Positions 1 to 5,096 are shown, numbered from the stretch's first letter. The stretch is 6,857 bases of DNA from an uncultured Clostridia bacterium (GCA_904420155.1 CAJFUH010000034.1:1-6857); one strand, 5' to 3'. Notes: a model not told the origin generated them from the sequence alone. Made by a program: numbers and translations.

Positions 1-667
1 CGTTTGTATCCGGTTTTTGCCGTGCAATCAGGAATTTAATCGGAATACCCTGTTCCGAAAACATCTTCTCATGTTCGGTCATAATATTTCCCTCATATCC
101 GCAATGATGGAGATCTTTGGTCTGATAAAGAACCTCAAAGCCGCTTTCCTCTAAATATTTCAGCGTATCCCGGAACAGCCCGTCGTCGTCGGTCTTAAAA
201 TACAGCTCCGCCTCTTGGGACAAAAAGGACTTATATTTTTCCAACTGCCTCGGATGGGTCAGGCGGCGCTTGCGATGGGCCGGTTTCGGCCAAGGGTTGC
301 AAAAATTGATATACAGCCTTTCTACGGTATCCTGTTCCCCCATCATCAGGTCGATCCGTTCAATATCCTGGGACAGCAGGGCTATGTTATCAACGGGCAT
401 CTCCTTTTGCGCATAAACCCGTTCAATTTCCCTTTTGGCCACCGCCAGAACCTCGCTTTTGATATCCACCCCTATGTAATTGATCTCCGGATGGGAGGCA
501 GCCAGTTGGGCGGTAAAGGTCCCCTTCCCACATCCCAGCTCCAAATGGAGGGGCTGTTCCTTGGGAAACCATCCTTTCCAATGGTTCCGGTTCTCCTGGG
601 GATGGTCCACAAAAAAAGGGCAAGCCGCTAATTCCGGGCGGGCCCATGGTTTTCTTCTCATTCTCAT
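1..667 (-). CDS. trmB: tRNA (guanine-N7-)-methyltransferase TrmB, C-terminus cut by window edge
   Basis: SAM-dependent methyltransferase that makes 7-methylguanosine at position 46 in the variable loop of many tRNAs; cytoplasmic. 222 codons are visible with no stop; family members are about 210-240 residues, so only a short tail should be missing. Seen in the translation: a basic N-terminus starting MRMRRKPWARPEL, the SAM-binding motif ELGCGKG at residues 43-49, an acidic GVD at 66-68 expected to hold the SAM ribose, NFCNPWPKPAHRKRRLT at 121-137 (the tRNA/active-site signature), FKTDDDGLF at 157-165 and TEHEKMF at 197-203. The start at 667 is preceded by AGGAGA (683-678) at suitable spacing; a second in-frame ATG at 661 is less well placed. 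Asn124 sits where E. coli TrmB has Asp in its DPW motif. Transcribed alone from the promoter at 705-733, divergently from the next gene. Identification is firm. Confidence 0.95.
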   Translation of the reverse strand, partial: MRMRRKPWARPELAACPFFVDHPQENRNHWKGWFPKEQPLHLELGCGKGTFTAQLAASHPEINYIGVDIKSEVLAVAKREIERVYAQKEMPVDNIALLSQDIERIDLMMGEQDTVERLYINFCNPWPKPAHRKRRLTHPRQLEKYKSFLSQEAELYFKTDDDGLFRDTLKYLEESGFEVLYQTKDLHHCGYEGNIMTEHEKMFSEQGIPIKFLIARQKPDTN

Positions 668-704
668 CGATTTGTTCTCTCCTATTTTTCAGCTTGCAGA
701 AATT

Positions 705-733
705 ATTATAACAAAGATTTTTTCCTCTGTCGA
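705..733 (-). promoter_or_regulatory. sigma-A-type promoter of trmB
   Basis: Read on the minus strand: TCGACA (733-728), a 17-nt spacer and a perfect TATAAT (710-705). This is 5/6 and 6/6 to the vegetative consensus with ideal spacing. Predicted transcription start is near 698, giving a leader of about 30 nt before the trmB start with the AGGAGA ribosome site inside it. Confidence 0.8.
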
Positions 734-915
734 CGCTCTCCCATCTGTGATCTCTGTTTGTAGTAGAAACGCTATTGGGAACCGGGAATTGCTTTCCCTT
801 TTTCAATCATCCGGGGTTTTCTTCTATGTTTATCAGGCAAACTGTTTAGATTCTTTCGCCGTTTCAAATGCGCAATGGAAAATATTTACAAATCTTTTGT
901 TTCTAGGTATCTTAA
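734..915. other. spacer between divergent promoters, no gene seen
   Basis: About 180 nt separating the trmB promoter from the rightward promoter. I see no plausible start codon with a ribosome site. The only structure noted is a short stem GGGAA (784-788) / TTCCC (794-798) followed by five T on the plus strand. It is terminator-like in form, but the stem is only 5 bp and no upstream plus-strand transcript is evident. Confidence 0.4.
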
Positions 916-944
916 TTGCCACTAGAGTATAATTGTGCTATAAT
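916..944 (+). promoter_or_regulatory. sigma-A-type promoter of the amylosucrase-like gene
   Basis: TTGCCA (916-921), a 17-nt spacer and a perfect TATAAT (939-944). Predicted start is near 950-951, giving a long leader of about 165 nt before the start codon at 1116. An overlapping TATAAT at 928-933 lacks a recognisable -35 element. Confidence 0.82.
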
Positions 945-945
945 A

Positions 946-978
946 AAAAAGCAGAAATTCCCATAATATCTGCTTTTT
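946..978. promoter_or_regulatory. inverted repeat at the predicted transcript start; terminator-like
   Basis: AAAAAGCAGA (946-955) and TCTGCTTTTT (969-978) are perfect 10-bp inverted repeats around a 13-nt AT-rich loop. If transcription starts near 951, the RNA begins with the GCAGA arm and makes a 5-bp 5'-terminal stem followed by five U. It could be a 5' stabilising hairpin, an early attenuator, or a bidirectional terminator unrelated to the promoter; the sequence alone cannot decide. Confidence 0.55.
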
Positions 979-996
979 ACCCACTTAGAAGATAGT

Positions 997-1080
997 ATGA
1001 ACATCAGTACTTCAACAAGCTTGCATGCAGCAGGACAAATCTTCCACCGGATGGAAGAAATCACTACCACTAACAACTGA
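997..1080 (+). CDS. possible 27-codon leader ORF upstream of the amylosucrase-like gene
   Basis: ATG at 997 opens a 27-codon frame ending in TGA at 1080, wholly inside the leader of the next gene and 35 nt before its start. The peptide begins MNISTSTSLHAAG and ends TTTNN, is rich in Ser/Thr/Asn, and has no hydrophobic stretch or regulatory codon run. The ribosome site is weak (AGAAG, 987-991). No family is recognised. It may be a translated upstream ORF that affects expression of the following gene, or chance. Low confidence. Confidence 0.22.
   Translation: MNISTSTSLHAAGQIFHRMEEITTTNN
1040..1058 (+). other. small hairpin in the 5' leader
   Basis: TCTTCCA (1040-1046) pairs with TGGAAGA (1052-1058) across a 5-nt CCGGA loop, a perfect 7-bp stem in the untranslated leader about 45 nt before the ribosome site. 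There is no U tail, so it is not a terminator. It does not match a riboswitch class I know. Confidence 0.45.
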
Positions 1081-1102
1081 ATGGAGTACTAACGGAAAAG
1101 AT

Positions 1103-1109
1103 GGAGGAG
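1103..1109 (+). promoter_or_regulatory. ribosome binding site that fixes the start at 1116
   Basis: GGAGGAG followed by TTAACT and ATG at 1116 is near-ideal Shine-Dalgarno spacing. An in-frame ATG at 1101 would place this site inside the coding region and has no comparable site of its own, so 1116 is preferred. Confidence 0.85.
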
Positions 1110-1115
1110 TTAACT

Positions 1116-3509
1116 ATGCGTAAAAACAAACGGAAACCCACACAAAAGAAACGGACTGTATCATCCCCGGCTGCCAGCCGGCCGGCAGAAAACAGCACGT
1201 CCACAATCTCTGAACATAAAGCAGAGGATGAGGTCTCTCCCGTCTCTGCATCCCCGGAAAGCGCTAAGCCGGTCCAAAACGAAGAAACCAAGGCGGAGGA
1301 CGCCGCTTCTGTCGCCGCGTTGACAGAAGTCAAACCCGCAGAAACCCAATTGAAAGAGACCAAGCCGGAACCTACTCATTTGGTAGAAAGCAAACCACAA
1401 GAAACCAAACTGAGTTCGGTAAAACCCGCCGAAACCAAAATTACTGCCGTAAAACCCGAGGAAACCAAATTGACGGAGCAGAAACCTTCTTCTACTGTTT
1501 TGACAAAAGTTGCGGAAGAGAAAATGGAGGAATCCGCGCCCAAAGCGGAAAGCAAAACAACCGGAAAGGAAGCAACGGAACCTTCTGTAAAGCCGGCGGA
1601 GAAAAAGACTTCCCGGAAAACCGCCTCCAAGTCTACAAAAGCGGCGGATACAACCGCTAAAGAAGAAGCGCCTGCCAAAAAGACAGCGGCAAAGAAAACC
1701 CGCTCTACTACAAAGGCCACGGAAACTTCTACTACGGCAAAGAAAACCACCCGTTCCAAAACAACAAAGGCTACCAAAAGCGCTGCCAGCACCGAAGAAA
1801 CCAAATCCAAAACCACGCGGAAACGTCCTGCCGCCCCGGCTCCTGTCATCGATGAGGATGCGGAATTCATGGACCGTTTCAACCGGCATTTGGATGAGTT
1901 CAAATGGCTTTATATGGAGCTCTATAATGATAACCGTATGTTCGATGAGCTCAATTATAATTTGCATGAAATCTATCGGGGAAGAAAGGCTTCCCTCAAA
2001 GAGATGGACCGCATCCGTGAAAAAGATCCCCAATGGTACCGCCGCGGGGACCAAATGGGCATGCTGATGGACGCCGGGCTGTTTGCCGGCGGGCTCCAAG
2101 GCGTCGTCCAGCATCTGGATTACCTGACCGATCTACATATTACGCACCTACACCTCACCCCTCTCTTTAAGACCCCGGTGCATAACAGCGACGACGGCTT
2201 TACCGTCTCCGACTTCCGTTCCGTGCGGGAAGATCTGGGCAGTATCGGCGACCTGGAGCAATTGGCGGATCAATGCCATCAAAAAGGATTGACCCTGGCT
2301 GTGGATTTCACCATTAATCACACTTCCGCAGAACATGAATGGGCGCAGCGCGCCATGCAGGGGGACAGCGAATATATTGCCCGTTATATCAACCATTGGG
2401 ATTTAAACTATCGGAACCCCGTCGTATTCCATGAGATGGTTTATAACCTGCTCTATTTAGCCAACTTGGGCATTGACGTGTTCCAGCTGCATGACCTCAA
2501 TCTGTTGGATACCCACAGCCATAGTTTCCCCCATGTCCACTCGTTGGTGCGTATGATCCGTATGATTTGTGAAATGGTATGCCCCGGCGTACTGCTGGAG
2601 TGCACCTCCGGGATGACCCCGCAAGAAGCGCAAAGTTTCTTGGGAACCCCCGAAAAACCGGAATGCCATGTCCTCTACAATACCCTGGTCACTTCCAGCG
2701 TGTGGAATTCCCTTGCTACCCGCGACACCCGTCTGCTCAAGGGAGAATTGGATAACCTGCCGCAGGGCGGCACCTATGTCAATGCGCTGCGCACCTATGA
2801 TCCGCTGCGCTGGGAAATGAGCGACGACCCCCTCAGCTGGCTGGGCTTTGACCCTTACCTGCATCGGGAGTTCCTCTTCTCTTTCTTTGACGGGAGCTTC
2901 TCCAAGAGCTTTGCCAAAGGCGCCCAGTACCATAATTACGAAGACGACGGAAGCTGCGGCACCACCGCCTCTTTCTGCGGTATTGAAAAGGCCCAAGAAG
3001 ACAAAAACGAAAGGGAATTGGAGCTGGCTGTCGACCGCGATATCATGCTGCATACTTTCCTGCTCACCCTGCCCGGTATCCCAACCATCTATAGCGGTGA
3101 CGAAATCGGCCTATTGAATCAGAAAGTAGCGCCCTCGGCAGATCCCAGGCTGACTTATCGCGCTCCTTTCCAATGGGAAGTAGCGCAGCAACGCACCGAA
3201 GATTCCACCGTGGCCGGCAAGCTCTTCCAAAGCTTGCGCTCTCACAAGGATATCCGCACCAAATACGCTTCCTTATTCACGGAATCGGTTCCCTTTGCCA
3301 CCGTGGAGACCGGCGATATCAGCACCTGCGCCATGATCCGCCAGACAGAACAGGAAGGGTTAACCGCTGTGTTTAATTTCTGCGAAGAGGAACGTACCGT
3401 CCCGGTAGAAGAGGGCAATTATACCGATTTGCTGACCGGGAAAAAACACAAGGGCGGAGAGATCACATTAGCCCCCTACCAGGCCATGTGGTTGTACCAA
3501 AAGAAATAA
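1116..3509 (+). CDS. amylosucrase-like GH13 protein with Lys-rich repeat N-terminus, predicted catalytically inactive
   Basis: 797 residues from the start fixed by GGAGGAG; no signal peptide or membrane segment, so probably cytoplasmic. Residues 1-245 are low complexity: six decamers of the form xVKPxETKLT at 71-130, then a histone-H1-like Lys/Thr/Ala stretch with AKKTAAKKTRS (about 155-238). From about residue 250 the chain follows amylosucrase, GH13 subfamily 4: the helical N-domain (DRFNRHLDEF), the barrel start (GLFAGGL), HNSDDGFTVSDFR, DFTINHTSAEHEW at 397-409, WDLNYRNP, ECHVLYN, the Asp-containing VNALRTYDPLRW, SGDEIGLLN and a C-terminal beta domain ending LAPYQAMWL. By recalled alignment to Neisseria polysaccharea amylosucrase, nucleophile D286 is His459, acid/base E328 is Thr497, R284 is Gln457 and H392 is Tyr561; only H187 (His402) and D393 (Asp562) remain. 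Most of the B domain is absent. Sucrose/glucan activity is therefore unlikely; a binding or scaffold role is inference. Monocistronic. Confidence 0.85.
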   Translation: MRKNKRKPTQKKRTVSSPAASRPAENSTSTISEHKAEDEVSPVSASPESAKPVQNEETKAEDAASVAALTEVKPAETQLKETKPEPTHLVESKPQETKLSSVKPAETKITAVKPEETKLTEQKPSSTVLTKVAEEKMEESAPKAESKTTGKEATEPSVKPAEKKTSRKTASKSTKAADTTAKEEAPAKKTAAKKTRSTTKATETSTTAKKTTRSKTTKATKSAASTEETKSKTTRKRPAAPAPVIDEDAEFMDRFNRHLDEFKWLYMELYNDNRMFDELNYNLHEIYRGRKASLKEMDRIREKDPQWYRRGDQMGMLMDAGLFAGGLQGVVQHLDYLTDLHITHLHLTPLFKTPVHNSDDGFTVSDFRSVREDLGSIGDLEQLADQCHQKGLTLAVDFTINHTSAEHEWAQRAMQGDSEYIARYINHWDLNYRNPVVFHEMVYNLLYLANLGIDVFQLHDLNLLDTHSHSFPHVHSLVRMIRMICEMVCPGVLLECTSGMTPQEAQSFLGTPEKPECHVLYNTLVTSSVWNSLATRDTRLLKGELDNLPQGGTYVNALRTYDPLRWEMSDDPLSWLGFDPYLHREFLFSFFDGSFSKSFAKGAQYHNYEDDGSCGTTASFCGIEKAQEDKNERELELAVDRDIMLHTFLLTLPGIPTIYSGDEIGLLNQKVAPSADPRLTYRAPFQWEVAQQRTEDSTVAGKLFQSLRSHKDIRTKYASLFTESVPFATVETGDISTCAMIRQTEQEGLTAVFNFCEEERTVPVEEGNYTDLLTGKKHKGGEITLAPYQAMWLYQKK
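1326..1505 (+). repeat. six tandem 30-bp repeats encoding a 10-residue motif
   Basis: Within the N-terminal extension six consecutive decamers are visible: EVKPAETQLK, ETKPEPTHLV, ESKPQETKLS, SVKPAETKIT, AVKPEETKLT and EQKPSSTVLT. Lys-Pro at positions 3-4, Thr at 7 and an aliphatic residue at 9 are nearly invariant. The DNA copies are diverged, so this is an old or selected array and not a fresh slippage product. Pro in every unit disfavours a continuous helix, suggesting an extended linker. Confidence 0.85.
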
Positions 3510-3570
3510 TTTCGAGATACTATACTTCTTAAAAATATCGAATCTATTTTGCACACGTAAATCCACCTGA

Positions 3571-3586
3571 TCTTTAATATTAAAGA
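3571..3586. repeat. 16-bp perfect AT-rich palindrome
   Basis: TCTTTAATATTAAAGA is its own reverse complement and abuts the terminator stem of the preceding gene. It may be a protein-binding site or just part of the terminator surroundings: its AAAG end contributes weak pairs to that hairpin. Confidence 0.5.
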
Positions 3587-3630
3587 GCTGCTGCTCATAC
3601 CTTTTTGGCATGTTGCAGCAGCTTTTCCTT
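3583..3630 (+). terminator. intrinsic terminator of the amylosucrase-like gene
   Basis: AGCTGCTGC (3586-3594) and GCAGCAGCT (3615-3623) form a perfect 9-bp stem, extended inwards by CAT/ATG and CC/GG pairs around a TTTTT loop. It is followed by TTTTCCTTT. It lies about 75 nt after the stop codon at 3509. Confidence 0.82.
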
Positions 3631-3663
3631 TATAAAATCCAAAATCAGACAAACATCAACTGT

Positions 3664-3690
3664 ATAGTAAATTTTTTGTAAAATTACTAT
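3664..3690. promoter_or_regulatory. dyad just upstream of the small RNA promoter; possible operator or UP element
   Basis: ATAGTAAATTTT (3664-3675) and AAAATTACTAT (3680-3690) form an 11-bp inverted repeat with one bulged A and a 4-nt loop. The dyad ends 7 bp before the -35 element. Its position suits an activator site, and its A/T tracts also suit an UP element for the RNA polymerase alpha subunit. Confidence 0.5.
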
Positions 3691-3697
3691 TTTATAA

Positions 3698-3725
3698 TTG
3701 ACTTTTTTTAATAATTGGATATAAT
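3698..3725 (+). promoter_or_regulatory. strong sigma-A-type promoter of a small RNA gene
   Basis: TTGACT (3698-3703), a 16-nt spacer and a perfect TATAAT (3720-3725). It points right into a gap with no coding frame on the plus strand and an intrinsic terminator about 105 nt on. Predicted start is near 3732. The sequence upstream is very A/T rich. Confidence 0.8.
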
Positions 3726-3731
3726 ATATAT

Positions 3732-3836
3732 TATTAGTACAGTCCTTTATTTCCATCCCCCCAGACAGCTCCTGCTGTCCTTATGGAATAGGAATCCCCT
3801 GGATTGAGCTTTTCGGCTCCTCCAGGGGATTTTTTA
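3732..3836 (+). ncRNA. candidate small RNA of about 105 nt, family not recognised
   Basis: A free-standing unit bounded by its own promoter (3698-3725) and terminator (3793-3835), with no credible start codon and ribosome site. The predicted fold has an outer stem TTCCAT (3751-3756) / ATGGAA (3783-3788). Inside it is a 5' internal loop with six C (3757-3762), then a stem GACAGC (3764-3769) / GCTGTC (3774-3779) capped by a TCCT loop, and finally the terminator hairpin. C-rich and UCCU single-stranded patches are typical of Firmicute regulatory RNAs that mask Shine-Dalgarno sites, such as RsaE/RoxS; that role here is inference. It lacks the helix 8 signature of SRP RNA and is too short for typical 6S RNA. 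The 5' end is estimated from the -10 element. Confidence 0.65.
3793..3835 (+). terminator. strong intrinsic terminator of the small RNA
   Basis: AATCCCCTGGA (3793-3803) and TCCAGGGGATT (3821-3831) form a perfect 11-bp stem, with an inner GAGC (3806-3809) / GCTC (3816-3819) stem and a 6-nt loop. A run of six T (3830-3835) follows. On the minus strand the same hairpin is followed by a poorer tail (TTCCTATTCC), so it could partly stop galE transcripts too. No better galE terminator is seen between 3836 and 3939, only a weak 5-bp stem at 3850-3869. Confidence 0.88.
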
Positions 3837-3939
3837 TCTCATAACTTAAAGGCAAAGAAAAAACTGCCTGTGCAAAGCTTGTCCGCAAACAGCGCAGAAA
3901 AACGCCTCCCTGCCCCATGATTCTATCGGAAAATCCCGA

Positions 3940-4953
3940 TCAATCTTCGTATCCGTTAGGGTTATTTTTTTGCCAGCGCCAGCTGTCCTCGCACATTTCT
4001 GTCAAATCCCGTTCTGCCTTCCAGCCGAGCTCTCGAAAAGCTTTGGAAGCGTCGGCATAGCAAACGGCGATATCCCCAGGACGACGGGGATCGATTTGAT
4101 AGGGGAGCGTTTTTCCACAGGCTTTTTCAAAGCTGTGGATAATCTCCAGCACGCTGTACCCATTCCCAGTCCCCAAATTATAAGTCACAACGCCCGGGTT
4201 CTGTTTGATCTTATCCAGCGCTTTCACGTGGCCAAGAGCAAGATCCACCACATGGATGTAATCCCGCACCCCGGTCCCGTCCGGCGTGTCGTAATCGTTG
4301 CCAAACACATGGACGCAGGGCAATTTCCCCACCGCTACCTGGGATACATAGGGAAGCAAGTTATTGGGGATCCCCTTTGGGTTTTCGCCTATTTTTCCGC
4401 TCTTATGAGCGCCAATGGGGTTAAAGTACCGCAGCAGTACCACATTCCATTCCGGGTCTGCGGTATGCAAATCCGTGAGGACCTCTTCCAAAACCAATTT
4501 GGTCCTGCCGTAGGGATTCGTCACCGATAAGGGGAAGTCTTCCCGGATGGGAACTGTCTTTGGGCTTCCATATACGGTCGCGGAAGAGCTGAATACAATA
4601 TTTTTCACCCCATGGTTCCTCATAACGTCGCACAGCAGGAAGGTACCGGTTAAATTGTTGTGATAATATTCCAAAGGCTTTTGCACCGATTCCCCCACCG
4701 CTTTTAATCCTGCAAAATGGATGACCGCGTCAATAGATTCTTTTTCAAAAATCTCGTTCAAAGCCTTAACATCTAATAGATCCGCCTGGTAGAAGGTCAA
4801 GGGTTTTCCTGTGATTTCCTGAACCCTCTCCAAAGATTTTTCGCTGGAATTGCAGAGGTTATCCACAACCACCACATCGTAGCCCGCTTGAAGAAGCTCC
4901 AAACAGGTATGGCTGCCAATATATCCCGCGCCTCCGGTCACCAGAATCGACAT
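3940..4953 (-). CDS. galE: UDP-glucose 4-epimerase GalE
   Basis: NAD-dependent short-chain dehydrogenase/reductase that interconverts UDP-glucose and UDP-galactose in the Leloir pathway and supplies UDP-galactose for surface glycans; cytoplasmic. At 337 residues it is full length (E. coli GalE has 338). Seen: the NAD-binding TGGAGYIGSH at 6-15, HFAGLKAVGES at 79-89, SSSATVYG with catalytic Ser124, the YGRTK pair Tyr148/Lys152, RYFNPIGAH at 175-183, NNLLPYVSQVAVGK at 197-210, DGTGVRDYIHVVDLA at 225-239 and a C-terminal RRPGDIAVCYADASKA. Cys298 aligns with E. coli Tyr299, the residue controlling acceptance of N-acetylated sugars, so UDP-GlcNAc/UDP-GalNAc activity is plausible. The start is set by AAGGAGG (4968-4962) 8 nt upstream. 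No other gal genes are adjacent, and it has its own promoter, so it is probably a monocistronic unit. Confidence 0.96.
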   Translation of the reverse strand: MSILVTGGAGYIGSHTCLELLQAGYDVVVVDNLCNSSEKSLERVQEITGKPLTFYQADLLDVKALNEIFEKESIDAVIHFAGLKAVGESVQKPLEYYHNNLTGTFLLCDVMRNHGVKNIVFSSSATVYGSPKTVPIREDFPLSVTNPYGRTKLVLEEVLTDLHTADPEWNVVLLRYFNPIGAHKSGKIGENPKGIPNNLLPYVSQVAVGKLPCVHVFGNDYDTPDGTGVRDYIHVVDLALGHVKALDKIKQNPGVVTYNLGTGNGYSVLEIIHSFEKACGKTLPYQIDPRRPGDIAVCYADASKAFRELGWKAERDLTEMCEDSWRWQKNNPNGYED

Positions 4954-4983
4954 GTCGAATTCCTCCTTGCCTATTTTTAAATC

Positions 4984-5012
4984 AGTATACCCTATTTATC
5001 CCTGGAAAACAA
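4984..5012 (-). promoter_or_regulatory. probable promoter of galE
   Basis: Read on the minus strand: TTGTTT (5012-5007), a 17-nt spacer and TATACT (4989-4984). Predicted start is near 4977, leaving a leader of about 24 nt that holds the AAGGAGG ribosome site. Each element departs from consensus at one or two positions, so moderate strength is expected. Confidence 0.65.
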
Positions 5013-5058
5013 GTTGACTGGTAAGAAAATCGCCAAAGAAAAATAACGTTTAAGGGTC

Positions 5059-5096
5059 AAAAAAAGGCATCGGCAAGTTTTCATACCGATACCTTT
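5059..5096 (-). terminator. intrinsic terminator of glnS
   Basis: Read on the minus strand: AAAGGTATCGG (5096-5086) pairs with CCGATGCCTTT (5073-5063) as an 11-bp stem with one G-U pair, followed by a run of seven T (5065-5059, overlapping the stem's end). It lies about 55 nt past the glnS stop and upstream of the galE promoter, so the two genes are separate units. Confidence 0.88.

Noticed and set aside
215..631. Plus-strand open frame of 138 codons across trmB
   Set aside because: Lies opposite trmB, which has clear family motifs in its own frame; no ribosome site or promoter for the plus-strand reading.
784..803. Possible plus-strand terminator (GGGAA/TTCCC stem plus five T)
   Set aside because: Stem only 5 bp and no plus-strand promoter or gene seen upstream for it to end.
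423..806. Minus-strand open frame of 127 codons spanning the trmB start and its upstream region
   Set aside because: Out of frame with trmB, overlaps its promoter, and gives a composition without family resemblance.
1101..1118. Start of the amylosucrase-like gene at ATG 1101
   Set aside because: The GGAGGAG ribosome site would be inside the coding sequence; ATG 1116 has ideal spacing from it.
1326..1505. CRISPR array
   Set aside because: The 30-bp units are contiguous, diverged, without spacers, and translate into a regular peptide repeat.
1376..1903. Second minus-strand open frame (175 codons), Val/Ala/Ser-rich
   Set aside because: Another shadow of the same low-complexity coding stretch; composition is explained by reverse-complemented Lys/Thr/Glu codons.
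1161..2114. Long open frame on the minus strand (317 codons), Phe/Gly/Arg-rich
   Set aside because: It is the complement of the Lys/Thr/Ala-rich part of the plus-strand gene, where skewed codons avoid stops on the other strand; no ribosome site and no recognisable domain.
2457..3053. Minus-strand open frame of 198 codons opposite the amylosucrase-like domain
   Set aside because: Antisense to a conserved domain with an intact sense frame; no start signals or recognisable motifs.
3732..3836. SRP RNA, 6S RNA or a riboswitch as identity of the small RNA
   Set aside because: No GGAAGCAGCC-type SRP helix 8, too short and without the large central bubble of 6S RNA, and no downstream plus-strand gene for a riboswitch to control.
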